A DNA stretch of 64,000 nucleotides from Nocardioides marmorisolisilvae (GTDB lineage: Bacteria > Actinomycetota > Actinomycetes > Propionibacteriales > Nocardioidaceae). Each line of letters begins with the position of its first letter. Positions within the stretch are counted from its first letter, which is position 1. The stretch covers positions 558,001-622,000 of the forward strand of contig NZ_RJSG01000002.1 in NCBI RefSeq assembly GCF_003725775.1, given 5' to 3'. Both the position numbers and the translations under genes were made by a program. The notes beneath the pieces were generated by a model. That model did no database searches. It was not told where the DNA came from and saw nothing but the letters and a program-made list of their open reading frames with translations. Of this stretch, positions 27,183 through 34,748 are shown piece after piece.

Positions 27183-28163
27183 ATGCCAGCAATCACCGTT
27201 GACGACCTGACCGTCCTGGACCGCCTGCCCGTTCCCGGGCTCGGCGACACGGTGCGCCCGATCAAGCAGATCATCGACGCGCCTTCGGGGTACGAGGGCG
27301 AGGGCTTCCCGGTGCGCCGGGCCTTCGCCGGAGTCGACCTGCGTGACCTCGACCCGTTCATCCACATGGACCAGATGGGCGAGGTCGAGTACGCGCCCGG
27401 CGAGCCGAAGGGCACGCCCTGGCACCCGCACCGCGGCTTCGAGACCGTCACGTACATCATCGACGGCGTCTTCGACCACCACGACAGCCACGGCGGTGGC
27501 GGCACGATCACCAACGGCGACACCCAGTGGATGACCGCTGGTTCCGGGCTGCTGCACATCGAGGCTCCGCCGGAGTGGCTGGTGCAGGCCGGCGGCCTGT
27601 TCCACGGCATCCAGCTCTGGGTGAACCTGCCCAAGGACGCCAAGATGAACGCCCCGCACTACCAGGACATCCGCTCGGGGCAGGTCGGCCTGGCCACCTC
27701 CGCCGACGCCGGTGCGCTGGTCCGGGTCATCGCCGGCAAGGTCGGCACCACCGAAGGCCCCGGCTCGACGTACACGCCGATGACGATGGTGCACGCCACC
27801 ATCGAACCGGGCGCCCGGCTCGAGCTGCCCTGGGACGCCTCCTACAACGCGCTGGTCTACGTGCTCTCCGGGCACGGTTCGGTGGGCATCGAGGCCAAGC
27901 CGCTGCGGATGGGCAACCTGGCCGTCCTCGGTGCCGGTGACTTCGTCACCCTCCAGGGCGCGACCACCCAGGACAGCCGGACGCCGGCCTTCGACGTCCT
28001 GGTCATCGGCGGTCAGCCGATCCGTGAGCCGGTCGCCTGGGCCGGGCCGTTCGTGATGAACACCAAGGCCGAGGTGATGCAGGCCTACGAGGACTTCCAG
28101 AAGGGCAGGCTCGGCACCATCCCGAGCGTCCACGGCGCGCCGACCACCCTCCAGGAGGGGTGA
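27183..28163 (+). CDS. Pirin family protein (bicupin)
   Basis: The 326-residue protein has the pirin signature: FIHMDQMGEVEYAPGEPKGTPWHPHRGFETVTYIIDG with the metal-binding histidines (HPHRG), then the GLLHIEAPPE histidine, and a C-terminal pirin domain (SYNALVYVLSGHGSVG and GQPIREPVAWAGPFVMNT). Bacterial pirins are iron-binding and include quercetinase-like enzymes and redox sensors; the activity here is undetermined. The ATG at 27183 is preferred over the GTG at 27174, which overlaps the -10 box. A MarR-type operator lies in its promoter. Confidence 0.93.
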   Translation: MPAITVDDLTVLDRLPVPGLGDTVRPIKQIIDAPSGYEGEGFPVRRAFAGVDLRDLDPFIHMDQMGEVEYAPGEPKGTPWHPHRGFETVTYIIDGVFDHHDSHGGGGTITNGDTQWMTAGSGLLHIEAPPEWLVQAGGLFHGIQLWVNLPKDAKMNAPHYQDIRSGQVGLATSADAGALVRVIAGKVGTTEGPGSTYTPMTMVHATIEPGARLELPWDASYNALVYVLSGHGSVGIEAKPLRMGNLAVLGAGDFVTLQGATTQDSRTPAFDVLVIGGQPIREPVAWAGPFVMNTKAEVMQAYEDFQKGRLGTIPSVHGAPTTLQEG

Positions 28164-28177
28164 CCCAGCAGGCGGAG

Positions 28178-28582
28178 CTAGCCGGGAACCGGCGCCACCG
28201 TCAGCGTGAAGTCCCAGCGCGGCTGGAGGTCGCGGTACTTCTCGACGAACTCACGGGCCGTGACGAGCGCGTGCAACCCGTCGGCGAACGGCTCCGACGT
28301 CGTGGCGGCGCCGGTCTCGGTGTCACGGGTGATCAGCACGTGCGGGATCGATGCGGCCATCGACTCCGCCTCCAGGCGCGCGCGGTGCACCAGCATCTCG
28401 ACGGCGCTGGGCGACATGGCGGCGAGGTCGTCGACGGGGTAGTGCCCCAGCGGAGCTGCGTCCTGCTCGGCGGGATCCGGTACGACGCGCAGGTTGCGTC
28501 CCGGCGTTTCGGTGCCGCGCTTGCTGGCGCGACCCTTCTTGCGGTGGCGCGGCCGGATGAGGCCGTCGTCGTTGTCAGGCAC
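28178..28582 (-). CDS. Hypothetical protein, 134 residues
   Basis: The GTG at 28582 is chosen because CCAGGAG lies six bases upstream; the frame extends further but without a start signal. The N-terminal 45 residues are basic and disordered (RPRHRKKGRASKRG). The rest (residues 50-134) looks folded, with a helix (VDDLAAMSPSAVEMLVHRARLEAESM), IPHVLITRDTETG and a final strand DFTLTVAPVPG. I recognise no family. It converges on pirin, with 14 bases between stops. Confidence 0.65.
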   Translation of the reverse strand: MPDNDDGLIRPRHRKKGRASKRGTETPGRNLRVVPDPAEQDAAPLGHYPVDDLAAMSPSAVEMLVHRARLEAESMAASIPHVLITRDTETGAATTSEPFADGLHALVTAREFVEKYRDLQPRWDFTLTVAPVPG

Positions 28583-28695
28583 GGTGCTCCTGGGAGGGAA
28601 GGAGTTGTCGTGAACCGAGACCCGCGAATTCGGGCCTCGTGACGCAGACGTCGACGTGACCTGGTTCACATGGGGCTGGATGCGATCATTCGTGC

Positions 28696-29592
28696 GTGCC
28701 CCGCTCCCGACTCCTCGCGCTCTCCCTCGTCGCTGCCCTGGCCGTGACGGTCTCGGCCTGCGGGAAGAAGGAGCAGCCCCCGCCGCCCGAGCAGGGCAAC
28801 GAGTACGTCGGCCTGGGTGACTCGTTCACCGCCGTCGCGGGCTACGGCCCGTTCGACAATCCGTGCCAGCGCAGCGCGGAGGACTATCCCGCGCTGGTGG
28901 CCAAGAAGATGAAGTACGACTCCTTCGCCGACGCCTCCTGCGGGGGCGCGCAGACCGTGAACCTGACCCAGAGCCAGGTCATCACCGGCAAGGGCGTCAA
29001 CCAGGCGCAGCTGGACGCGGTCTCCGCCGACACGAAGCTGGTCACCGTCGGGATGGGCCTCAACGACGCCCCGACGACCACCAACGGGACCCGGATCTCC
29101 TACCTCCTGCTGTTCACCTGCCTGCCCGAGAAGAACGGCAAGGCTCCGAAGACCTGCTCGGACTACCTGGCCCAGCCCGACTCCGGGTTCGACTCGGTCA
29201 TCCAGTCGCTCTCCGACGACGTCGAGAACGGGCTGGAGCAGATCCGCCAGCAGGCGCCGAACGCCCGCATCGTGCTGGTCGGCTACCCCCGTGTCGCCCC
29301 CGACAAGGGCACCTGCAAGCAGCTCCCGTTCCCACCGGTCGCCCTGAACCGGATCCGCACCGTGGTGCAGGCGGCAGACGAGGCCCTGGCCAAGGTCGCG
29401 AAGAAGGAGGGCGCCGACTACATCGACATGTGGGCGGCCTCCCGCGGCCACGACGCGTGCTCGGACGACCCCTGGGTCAACGGGTCGAAGGCGGTCAAGG
29501 GCAAGGCCCTCCAGTTCCACCCGTACAAGGCCTACCACCAGGCCGTCGCCGAGAAGATCGTGGCGCTGCTGACGAAGAAACCCCAGGCCTGA
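28696..29592 (+). CDS. SGNH/GDSL-family hydrolase lipoprotein
   Basis: A lipobox VSAC (C22) follows a hydrophobic signal, so the protein is lipid-anchored outside the membrane. The SGNH motifs are present: GLGDSFTA (S42 nucleophile), the GMGLNDAP block (G and N), and the final H in QFHPYKAYH. The 298-residue length and the cysteine pairs typical of actinobacterial secreted SGNH esterases fit. Likely activity is ester hydrolysis of lipids or wall polymers; the substrate is unknown. The GTG at 28696 is the start. The hairpin at 29581 overlaps the stop. Confidence 0.9.
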   Translation: MPRSRLLALSLVAALAVTVSACGKKEQPPPPEQGNEYVGLGDSFTAVAGYGPFDNPCQRSAEDYPALVAKKMKYDSFADASCGGAQTVNLTQSQVITGKGVNQAQLDAVSADTKLVTVGMGLNDAPTTTNGTRISYLLLFTCLPEKNGKAPKTCSDYLAQPDSGFDSVIQSLSDDVENGLEQIRQQAPNARIVLVGYPRVAPDKGTCKQLPFPPVALNRIRTVVQAADEALAKVAKKEGADYIDMWAASRGHDACSDDPWVNGSKAVKGKALQFHPYKAYHQAVAEKIVALLTKKPQA

Positions 29593-29613
29593 GGCACTGC
29601 CTCGGACCTGGGG
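29581..29613 (+). terminator. Terminator overlapping the end of the SGNH gene
   Basis: CCCCAGG (29581-29587) pairs with CCTGGGG (29607-29613), and an inner GAGGC/GCCTC adds to the stem. The stop codon lies inside the hairpin. Confidence 0.65.
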
Positions 29614-29622
29614 TCTCATCAG

Positions 29623-29696
29623 GGTGAGTAACGGGACTCGAACCCGCGACATCCGCCACCACAAGGCGGCGCTCTACCAGCTGAGCTATACCCACC
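29623..29696 (-). tRNA. tRNA-His (anticodon GUG)
   Basis: On the minus strand the acceptor GTGGGTA pairs with TACTCAC (one G-T), the anticodon stem CCGCC/GGCGG closes the loop TTGTGGT (anticodon GTG). The extra G at -1 (29696) opposite C73, the tRNA-His identity element, is encoded. CCA is not encoded. Confidence 0.95.
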
Positions 29697-29740
29697 ATCG
29701 CCCCCGCATCAGCGTGAGCAGGCAGAAGTGTACCGAAGAC

Positions 29741-30379
29741 TCAGGGGTGCTCCGAACCACGGTCGGCGACCGTGGCTCCGGTGAGCGCACCCTGGTGCAG
29801 GGCCGCGATCCGCTTGGCCTCGTCGGAGTCCGGACCGGGCTCGGCGACGAACACGGCCTGCCGGTAGTAGCGGAGCTCCTCGATGCTCTCCTGGATGTCC
29901 GCCAGCGCGCGGTGGCCGCCGGACTTCGCCGGGGCGTTGAAGTACGCCTTCGGATACCAGCGCCGGGAGAGCTCCTTGATCGAGGAGACGTCGACGATCC
30001 GGTAGTGCAGGAACGCCTCGAGCTCGGGCATGTCGCGCGCGAGGAACGAGCGGTCGGTGGCGACGGTGTTGCCCGCCAGCGGCGGGCGGCTGCCGTCCGG
30101 GCAATGCTCGCGGATGTAGGCCAGCACCTGCGCCTGGGCGTCCTCGAGCGTCGTACCGGCGCCGAGCTCGGCGAGCAGGCCCGACTTGGTGTGCATCTCG
30201 GTGACGAACGGCACCATCTGCTCGAGGGACTTGCGTGGTGGCGCGATGACCACGTCCACCCCGTCGCCGAGGACGTTCAGGTCGAAGTCGGTGACCAGAG
30301 CCGCCACCTCGATCAGCGCGTCGGCGCCCAGGTCCAGGCCGGTCATCTCGCAGTCGATCCACACAAGTCGGTCGTTCAC
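29741..30379 (-). CDS. orn: Oligoribonuclease Orn
   Basis: Orn degrades 2-5 nt RNA and pGpG. The 212-residue protein has the DEDDh motifs: DCEMTGLD near the N-terminus, [31 protein letters not shown] in the middle and [11 protein letters not shown] with the catalytic H and D. The GTG at 30379 follows TAGGCT (30388-30393 on the minus strand) by eight bases. The C-terminal 30 residues ([10 protein letters not shown] onwards) are a low-complexity tail seen in actinobacterial Orn. Confidence 0.96.
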   Translation of the reverse strand: MNDRLVWIDCEMTGLDLGADALIEVAALVTDFDLNVLGDGVDVVIAPPRKSLEQMVPFVTEMHTKSGLLAELGAGTTLEDAQAQVLAYIREHCPDGSRPPLAGNTVATDRSFLARDMPELEAFLHYRIVDVSSIKELSRRWYPKAYFNAPAKSGGHRALADIQESIEELRYYRQAVFVAEPGPDSDEAKRIAALHQGALTGATVADRGSEHP

Positions 30380-30387
30380 AACGCGTG

Positions 30388-30447
30388 AGCCTACTCATGC
30401 TCCGTACGGCGATCCCTCAGTAACGATTCAGGACGCGCCCCTACGGT
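30388..30447. promoter_or_regulatory. Divergent -10 boxes for orn (minus) and the MauE-like gene (plus)
   Basis: Minus strand: TAGGCT at 30388-30393, eight bases before the orn GTG. Plus strand: TACGGT at 30442-30447, six bases before the ATG at 30454. Both transcripts appear leaderless. Confidence 0.5.
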
Positions 30448-30453
30448 GATCCC

Positions 30454-30939
30454 ATGCGACGCTGGATCGGCCTGCTCCTGCGCCTGGTCGTGGGCGGCAT
30501 CTGGATCTGGGCAGGTCTGCTCAAGATCGGCGATCCGGCCTCCAGCGTCACCGCCGTCCGGGCCTACCAGCTGCTGCCCTACGACCTGGCCGAAACAGTC
30601 GGCCACCTGCTGCCGGTGCTCGAGCTGACCGTCGGGATCGTGCTCGTCCTGGGTCTGATCACCCGGGTCTCGGGCGGCGTCTCGGCCCTGCTGCAGATCG
30701 CCTTCATCATCGGGATCTCCTCGGTGTGGGCGCGCGGCATCTCGATCAACTGCGGCTGCTTCGGCGACGGCGGCGCGGACCCGAACGCGATCTCGCACTA
30801 CCCGTGGGAGATCGCCCGGGACGTCGCGCTGCTGCTCGCCTCGGCGTACCTGGCCTGGCGACCCCGTACGGCGCTGTCGGTCGACGGCGTCCTGTTCCCC
30901 GAGCGGCCGGTGGCCGTTGACGATCTGGAGAGAGTCTGA
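30454..30939 (+). CDS. MauE/DoxX-type membrane protein, likely redox partner of the downstream DsbA-like protein
   Basis: The 161-residue protein has four membrane helices. A loop cysteine pair in ISINCGCFGDGG matches the MauE family, distantly related to VKOR/DsbB-type quinone-linked thiol oxidoreductases. MauE proteins support disulfide formation in methylamine dehydrogenase, but this short form occurs widely in actinobacteria beside thioredoxin-fold proteins. The last base overlaps the first base of the next gene, which encodes a membrane-anchored CPYC protein; re-oxidation or reduction of that partner is inferred. Confidence 0.82.
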   Translation: MRRWIGLLLRLVVGGIWIWAGLLKIGDPASSVTAVRAYQLLPYDLAETVGHLLPVLELTVGIVLVLGLITRVSGGVSALLQIAFIIGISSVWARGISINCGCFGDGGADPNAISHYPWEIARDVALLLASAYLAWRPRTALSVDGVLFPERPVAVDDLERV

Positions 30940-31661
30940 TGTCCAAGCAGAACCGTGAGGTCGGCCGCACCGAGCGTGCGGCGGCCATCCGCGCCGACCA
31001 GGCCCGCCAGGAACGCAACCGCCGCATCGGGCTGGTGGCGCTGATCGTGGTCATCCTCGGCGCGGTCGTCGCCGCCGGCACCTGGTACAGCGGCGGGGGT
31101 CCGTCCGACAAGCCGGCCGCAGCGGTGACCGCGACCGCCGGGGAGGGATCAGTGCTGGCCGGCAAGGCCGACGCACCGGTCAAGGTCGTGGTCTACGAGG
31201 ACTTCCAGTGCCCGTACTGCCGCCAGCTCGAGGACTCGACGCGCGACTTCCTCCGGGAGAACGCCGCGGCCGGCAAGGTGCAGGTCGAGTACCGCCCGAT
31301 CGACCTGCTCCAGTCCGTCTACGGCGAGCGCGGGATGAACGCCTTCGCCGCCGTGCTCGCGCACTCCACGCCGCAAGCGGCGCTGAAGCTGCACGACCTC
31401 CTCTACGAGAACCAGCCCTACGAGTCGGACTCCGGGAGCGTCTCGCAGAGCCAGATCCTGGGCTTCGTGAAGAAGGCCGGCGGCGACAACGCGGCTGTCG
31501 AGGCCGCGCTGAAGACCCAGGACAACGCCTTCTTCCAGGCGGCCAGCGCAGTGATGGCGCAGAAGAAGATCACCAGCACCCCGACCGTCTTCATCAACGG
31601 CAAGCCGGTCTCCGGCGGGGTGCCGCAGATCGTCGATGCGATCGAGAAGGCGGTCGGCTAG
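30939..31661 (+). CDS. Membrane-anchored DsbA-like thioredoxin-fold protein (CPYC)
   Basis: A basic N-terminus and one membrane helix (residues 30-48) anchor an extracellular thioredoxin fold. The active site C91-P-Y-C94 lies in YEDFQCPYCRQLED, and TSTPTVFINGKPVSG holds the cis-proline loop. The 240-residue length fits the DsbA/MdbA-like oxidoreductases that form or shuffle disulfides in secreted actinobacterial proteins. The start codon overlaps the MauE-like stop, so the two form an operon. The adenosine deaminase gene follows closely but has its own -10 box. Confidence 0.88.
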   Translation: MSKQNREVGRTERAAAIRADQARQERNRRIGLVALIVVILGAVVAAGTWYSGGGPSDKPAAAVTATAGEGSVLAGKADAPVKVVVYEDFQCPYCRQLEDSTRDFLRENAAAGKVQVEYRPIDLLQSVYGERGMNAFAAVLAHSTPQAALKLHDLLYENQPYESDSGSVSQSQILGFVKKAGGDNAAVEAALKTQDNAFFQAASAVMAQKKITSTPTVFINGKPVSGGVPQIVDAIEKAVG

Positions 31662-31664
31662 GTT
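31659..31664 (+). promoter_or_regulatory. -10 box TAGGTT for the deaminase gene, overlapping the upstream stop
   Basis: The TAG stop of the DsbA-like gene (31659-31661) is also the start of TAGGTT, seven bases before the GTG at 31672. Confidence 0.4.
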
Positions 31665-31671
31665 CGCCGAT

Positions 31672-32685
31672 GTGAGCCTCACCGATTTCATCGCCGGACT
31701 GCCCAAGGCCGAGCTGCACGTCCACCACGTCGGATCGGCGTCCCCGCGGATCGTCTCCGAGCTCGCGGAGCGACACCCAGGCGTGGTGCCGAGCGACCCG
31801 GACGCGCTGGCCGACTTCTTCGCCTTCCGCGACTTCGGGCACTTCATCGAGGTCTACCTCGCCGTCGTCGACCTGATCCGTACGCCGGAGGACATCCGCC
31901 TGCTCACCTACGAGGTCGCACGCGAGATGGCGCAGACCCAGTCGCTGCGTTATGCCGAGCTGACCTGCACGCCGTACACCTCGGTGGTGCGCGGCATTCC
32001 GATCGAGGCCTACGGCGAGGCGATCGAGGACGCACGCGCCGCGGCCCTGCGCGATTTCGGGCTGCGGCTCCAGTGGATCTACGACATCCCGGGGGAGAGC
32101 GGTCTGCCGGCGGCCGACGCCACCCTCGAGTTCGTGCTCAAGAACCCGACCGACGGGCTCATCGGATTCGGTCTCGGCGGCCCGGAGGTCGGCGTACCGA
32201 GGCCGCAGTTCCAGCCGCACTTCGACGCCGCCCGGGCAGCCGGGCTGCACAGCGTCCCGCACGCCGGCGAGACCACCGGTCCGCAGACGATCTGGGACGC
32301 GATCAACGTCCTCGGAGCTGAGCGGATCGGCCACGGCACCTCGGCCGCGCAGGACCCCGAGCTGCTCGCGCACCTGGCCGAGACCGGGATCCCGCTGGAG
32401 GTCTGCCCGTCCTCGAACATCGCCACGCGCGCGGTCGAGCGGCTCGAGGACCACCCGATCCGGGCGTTCCGCGACGCCGGGGTGCAGGTCACCGTGAACA
32501 GCGACGACCCGCCGATGTTCTCCACGACGCTGAACCACGAGTACGCCATCGCCGCGGACCTGCTCGGCCTGGACGAGGCCGGCCTCGGCGACCTGGCCAA
32601 GGCGGCGGTCGACGCGTCGTTCGCCGACGACGCCTTCAAGGCCCAGCTGCGCGGGGAGATCGACTCCTACGTGGCGGAGCGCTAG
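31672..32685 (+). CDS. Adenosine deaminase family protein
   Basis: The 337-residue protein has the ADA metal and catalytic motifs: ELHVHHVGS (H-x-H; most adenosine deaminases read HxHLDG), PHAGETTGP (H and E), IGHGTSA, CPSSNI and NSDDPPMF with the catalytic aspartates. The GTG at 31672 is chosen because it lies seven bases after TAGGTT. Substrate could be adenosine, an S-adenosyl-derived nucleoside or aminodeoxyfutalosine; the altered first loop makes a definite choice unsafe. A strong terminator follows at 32702. Confidence 0.88.
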   Translation: MSLTDFIAGLPKAELHVHHVGSASPRIVSELAERHPGVVPSDPDALADFFAFRDFGHFIEVYLAVVDLIRTPEDIRLLTYEVAREMAQTQSLRYAELTCTPYTSVVRGIPIEAYGEAIEDARAAALRDFGLRLQWIYDIPGESGLPAADATLEFVLKNPTDGLIGFGLGGPEVGVPRPQFQPHFDAARAAGLHSVPHAGETTGPQTIWDAINVLGAERIGHGTSAAQDPELLAHLAETGIPLEVCPSSNIATRAVERLEDHPIRAFRDAGVQVTVNSDDPPMFSTTLNHEYAIAADLLGLDEAGLGDLAKAAVDASFADDAFKAQLRGEIDSYVAER

Positions 32686-32701
32686 GTCCGGGAACGTTTA
32701 A

Positions 32702-32730
32702 GGGCCAGCGGTCTCATACTCCGCTGGCCC
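32702..32730 (+). terminator. Terminator after the deaminase gene
   Basis: GGGCCAGCGG (32702-32711) pairs perfectly with CCGCTGGCCC (32721-32730) around a nine-base loop. Confidence 0.8.
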
Positions 32731-32734
32731 AGTC

Positions 32735-33022
32735 ACATTTGTATGTCAATGCGACCCTTCACCCTGGCCGCGACACGCGTACGCAGTGGTACGGATCACC
32801 GTGCAACAGGCGAATTCGCAGGAAATTGCGAGGAAGTCCGCCCGGACGTGGAGGCAGCGCCGTCTCGGCTCTTGGGGGCAGGAGGCGAGACGGCGCGCCA
32901 GGATCGATCCTGAAGATCCAAGCGGTCGGCTGTCTGTAGCCAGTTCCGCCTAGGGCCCACTGGCTGAACGGACAATGCCGAAGCCCACCCGGCCGCGTGC
33001 GGTACGGCGGGTGGGCTTCGTG
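32735..33022 (+). ncRNA. Structured gene-free interval, possible small RNA locus
   Basis: The 476 bases between 32686 and 33161 contain no convincing gene. Within them are a palindrome GCGAATTCGC (32810-32819), an 11-bp hairpin GCGCCGTCTCG/CGAGACGGCGC (32857-32867 with 32886-32896), a palindrome AGGATCGATCCT (32900-32911) and a 13-bp terminator hairpin (32979-33020). A terminator also closes the upstream gene, so the segment could be its own transcription unit of about 250-280 bases. I do not recognise RNase P, tmRNA, SRP or 6S conserved cores. The strand is inferred from the terminator position. Confidence 0.35.
32979..33020 (+). terminator. Strong terminator-like hairpin
   Basis: CGAAGCCCACCCG (32979-32991) pairs perfectly with CGGGTGGGCTTCG (33008-33020); 13 bp, 16-base loop with an inner CCG/CGG. 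Confidence 0.8.
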
Positions 33023-33112
33023 GGCGACGGGGAACCGGGCGCCCGTTTCTGGGTGAGCGATTACTACCCCCGCCAGTACCGCTCAAACACGCTGCGGGTC
33101 TTCCCGGCTACT

Positions 33113-33130
33113 TAGAACACGTTCTACTAT
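33113..33130 (+). promoter_or_regulatory. KstR-type operator overlapping the EthD-gene promoter
   Basis: TAGAACACGTTCTA (33113-33126) fits the TNNAACNNGTTNNA consensus described for KstR, the TetR-family repressor of sterol/lipid catabolism in mycobacteria. It abuts a -10-like TACTAT (33125-33130). A related site lies at 54386. Confidence 0.6.
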
Positions 33131-33161
33131 TCGTCGCGGCGACGAACACGGAGGTGTGCCG

Positions 33162-33758
33162 GTGGAGAAGATCGATCTGTTGATCTGGGAGAGGGACCAG
33201 GTGGACGGCGCTGCGAGCCTGTCCGTGCCCGGCCTTCGGTCCGTCCGGGTCTCCGAAGCCGCGGACCTCCCCGGAGCCACGCTGTTGATGGGGCGTGGTT
33301 CCGAACTGCGGGGTCTGGCCGAGATCTGGGTCGACAATGTCGACGTGTGGCCCCAAGTCGTCGAGCAGGCCGCAGGCGATGCCTACCTCGTGACCGAGTC
33401 GGTGCCACAGCCGATCGCGCCCGGGACGCTGCTCACTCACTTCACCTGGTTCCCGAAGCCTGACCGGCTGTCGGAGGAGGAGTTCTTCCACGGGTGGCAC
33501 ATGATCCACACGCCCTCCTCGGCACGGTTGCACCCGCTGCGTCAGGGCTACGTGCGCGACGCCGTCGCGCGGACGCTCACCCCGGGCTCTCCGCCGGTGC
33601 GGGCGATCGTCAGCGAGTTCTTCGACGAGGACGTCTACCTGGACCCGGCGCGCCTGTTCGGTTCGTCCGAGGAGCTCACCTACACGATGGAAGAGCTGCC
33701 CCTGTACGCCGACCAGCCGGACATCTCCAGCTGCCCGCTACGGCAGCGGACAGTGTGA
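33162..33758 (+). CDS. EthD-domain (dimeric alpha/beta-barrel) protein
   Basis: The GTG at 33162 is preferred over 33156 because GGAGG (33150-33154) is then seven bases upstream. The 198-residue protein has two halves; the second contains the EthD pattern RLSEEEFFHGWHMIHTPSSARLHPLRQGYVRDAVAR, in which the tryptophan/histidine segment and GYVRD are diagnostic. EthD-like proteins act in ether and aromatic/steroid degradation, often as small accessory enzymes. The KstR-type site just upstream suggests a lipid or sterol regulon; substrate unknown. Confidence 0.75.
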   Translation: MEKIDLLIWERDQVDGAASLSVPGLRSVRVSEAADLPGATLLMGRGSELRGLAEIWVDNVDVWPQVVEQAAGDAYLVTESVPQPIAPGTLLTHFTWFPKPDRLSEEEFFHGWHMIHTPSSARLHPLRQGYVRDAVARTLTPGSPPVRAIVSEFFDEDVYLDPARLFGSSEELTYTMEELPLYADQPDISSCPLRQRTV

Positions 33759-33772
33759 GGATCCAGGAAGAG

Positions 33773-33846
33773 CGCCCCCGGCACGATTCGAACGTGCGAC
33801 CTAGAGATTAGAAGGCTCTTGCTCTATCCAGCTGAGCTACGGGGGC
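33773..33846 (-). tRNA. tRNA-Arg (anticodon UCU)
   Basis: On the minus strand the acceptor GCCCCCG pairs with CGGGGGC, the loop CTTCTAA gives anticodon TCT, and the T arm is GCACG-TTCGAAT-CGTGC. The anticodon stem AGAGC/TCTCT has a C-T mismatch at 31-39. CCA is not encoded. Confidence 0.93.
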
Positions 33847-33922
33847 TTGGTGCTCCGTCGATTATGCCGGTCCGCCCGCCCCAGACCTCGGCGATATCGC
33901 GCCGATACCCCAGGAGGAACCC

Positions 33923-34663
33923 ATGACCGAGACCCGAGCCCAGGATCGGGCCCAGCGCTTCACCGACCGCCGCGTGGTGGTGACCGGCGCGTCCGGCGGC
34001 GTCGGCCGCCAGCTGTGCGAGCTGTTCCGCGCCGAGGGCGCCCGGGTGGTCGGCGTCGACGTCGTCCCGAGCGAGGGCGTGCTCGAGGGCAACCTCGCCG
34101 ATGACGCCTCAATCACCGCGGTGGTCGAGCAGTCGCTCGCGGAGCTCGGCGGTCTCGACGTGCTCTGCAACGTGGCTGGCGTCCAGGCGCACGCCCGGCT
34201 CGAGACGCTCAGCCCGGCCATGCTGCGCAAGCACCTCGACGTCAACGTCGTCGGACCGGTTCTGCTGACCCAGGGATTCCTGCCGGCGCTCACCGAGTCA
34301 CGCGGCAACGTGGTCACGGTCGCGTCGATCTCGGCGATGATGGGCCAGCCGTACAACACCGCCTACTGCGCCAGCAAGGGCGGCGTCCTGCTGGCGATGC
34401 GGGCCCTGGCGATCGAGCTCGCCGACCGGGGGATCAGGGTCAACTGCGTCTCTCCGGGTGGCATCGACACCCCGATGATCAACGATGCGGCGCACAGCCT
34501 CCCCGAGGACGCGAACTGGGACCTCGTCGCGAAGAGCCAGAGCGTGATCCCGGGCTTCATGCCGCCGGCCGACATCGCCGAGGCGATCATGTTCCTGGCC
34601 TCGGACGCGGCCTCCTCGATCACCGGCTCGAACCTCAAGGTGGACCGCGGCGTCGTGTGGTGA
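33923..34663 (+). CDS. Short-chain dehydrogenase/reductase (SDR)
   Basis: The 246-residue protein has the NAD(P) motif TGASGGVG (residues 21-28), NVAGV, the catalytic Ser in VASISAMMG and YCASKGG with the catalytic Tyr and Lys, plus the SPGGIDTPM motif. This is a classical SDR of FabG type with no diagnostic substrate signature. The ATG at 33923 has AGGAGG six bases upstream. It lies next to the tRNA-Arg and the EthD gene, but nothing links it to a pathway beyond position. Confidence 0.92.
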   Translation: MTETRAQDRAQRFTDRRVVVTGASGGVGRQLCELFRAEGARVVGVDVVPSEGVLEGNLADDASITAVVEQSLAELGGLDVLCNVAGVQAHARLETLSPAMLRKHLDVNVVGPVLLTQGFLPALTESRGNVVTVASISAMMGQPYNTAYCASKGGVLLAMRALAIELADRGIRVNCVSPGGIDTPMINDAAHSLPEDANWDLVAKSQSVIPGFMPPADIAEAIMFLASDAASSITGSNLKVDRGVVW

Positions 34664-34748
34664 CCCACCCGGGTGGTCCGAATTGTCCGAACGGCTGATC
34701 TGTGGGCGAGCGCTGCCACAGGAAAGACAAATAGGGCATAGTCGTGCC

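Noticed and set aside
32827-32850. GAGGAAGTCCGCCCGG resembling the RNase P RNA P4 region
   Set aside because: The conserved GAGGAAAGTCC core is not matched exactly, the matching 3' half (ACAGAAA and the 3' P4 strand) is absent, and the interval is too short.
32739-33086. Short frames (66 aa on plus, 96 aa on minus) in the structured interval
   Set aside because: Arg/Ser/Gly-rich products without motifs or start signals, and the region contains several perfect hairpins.
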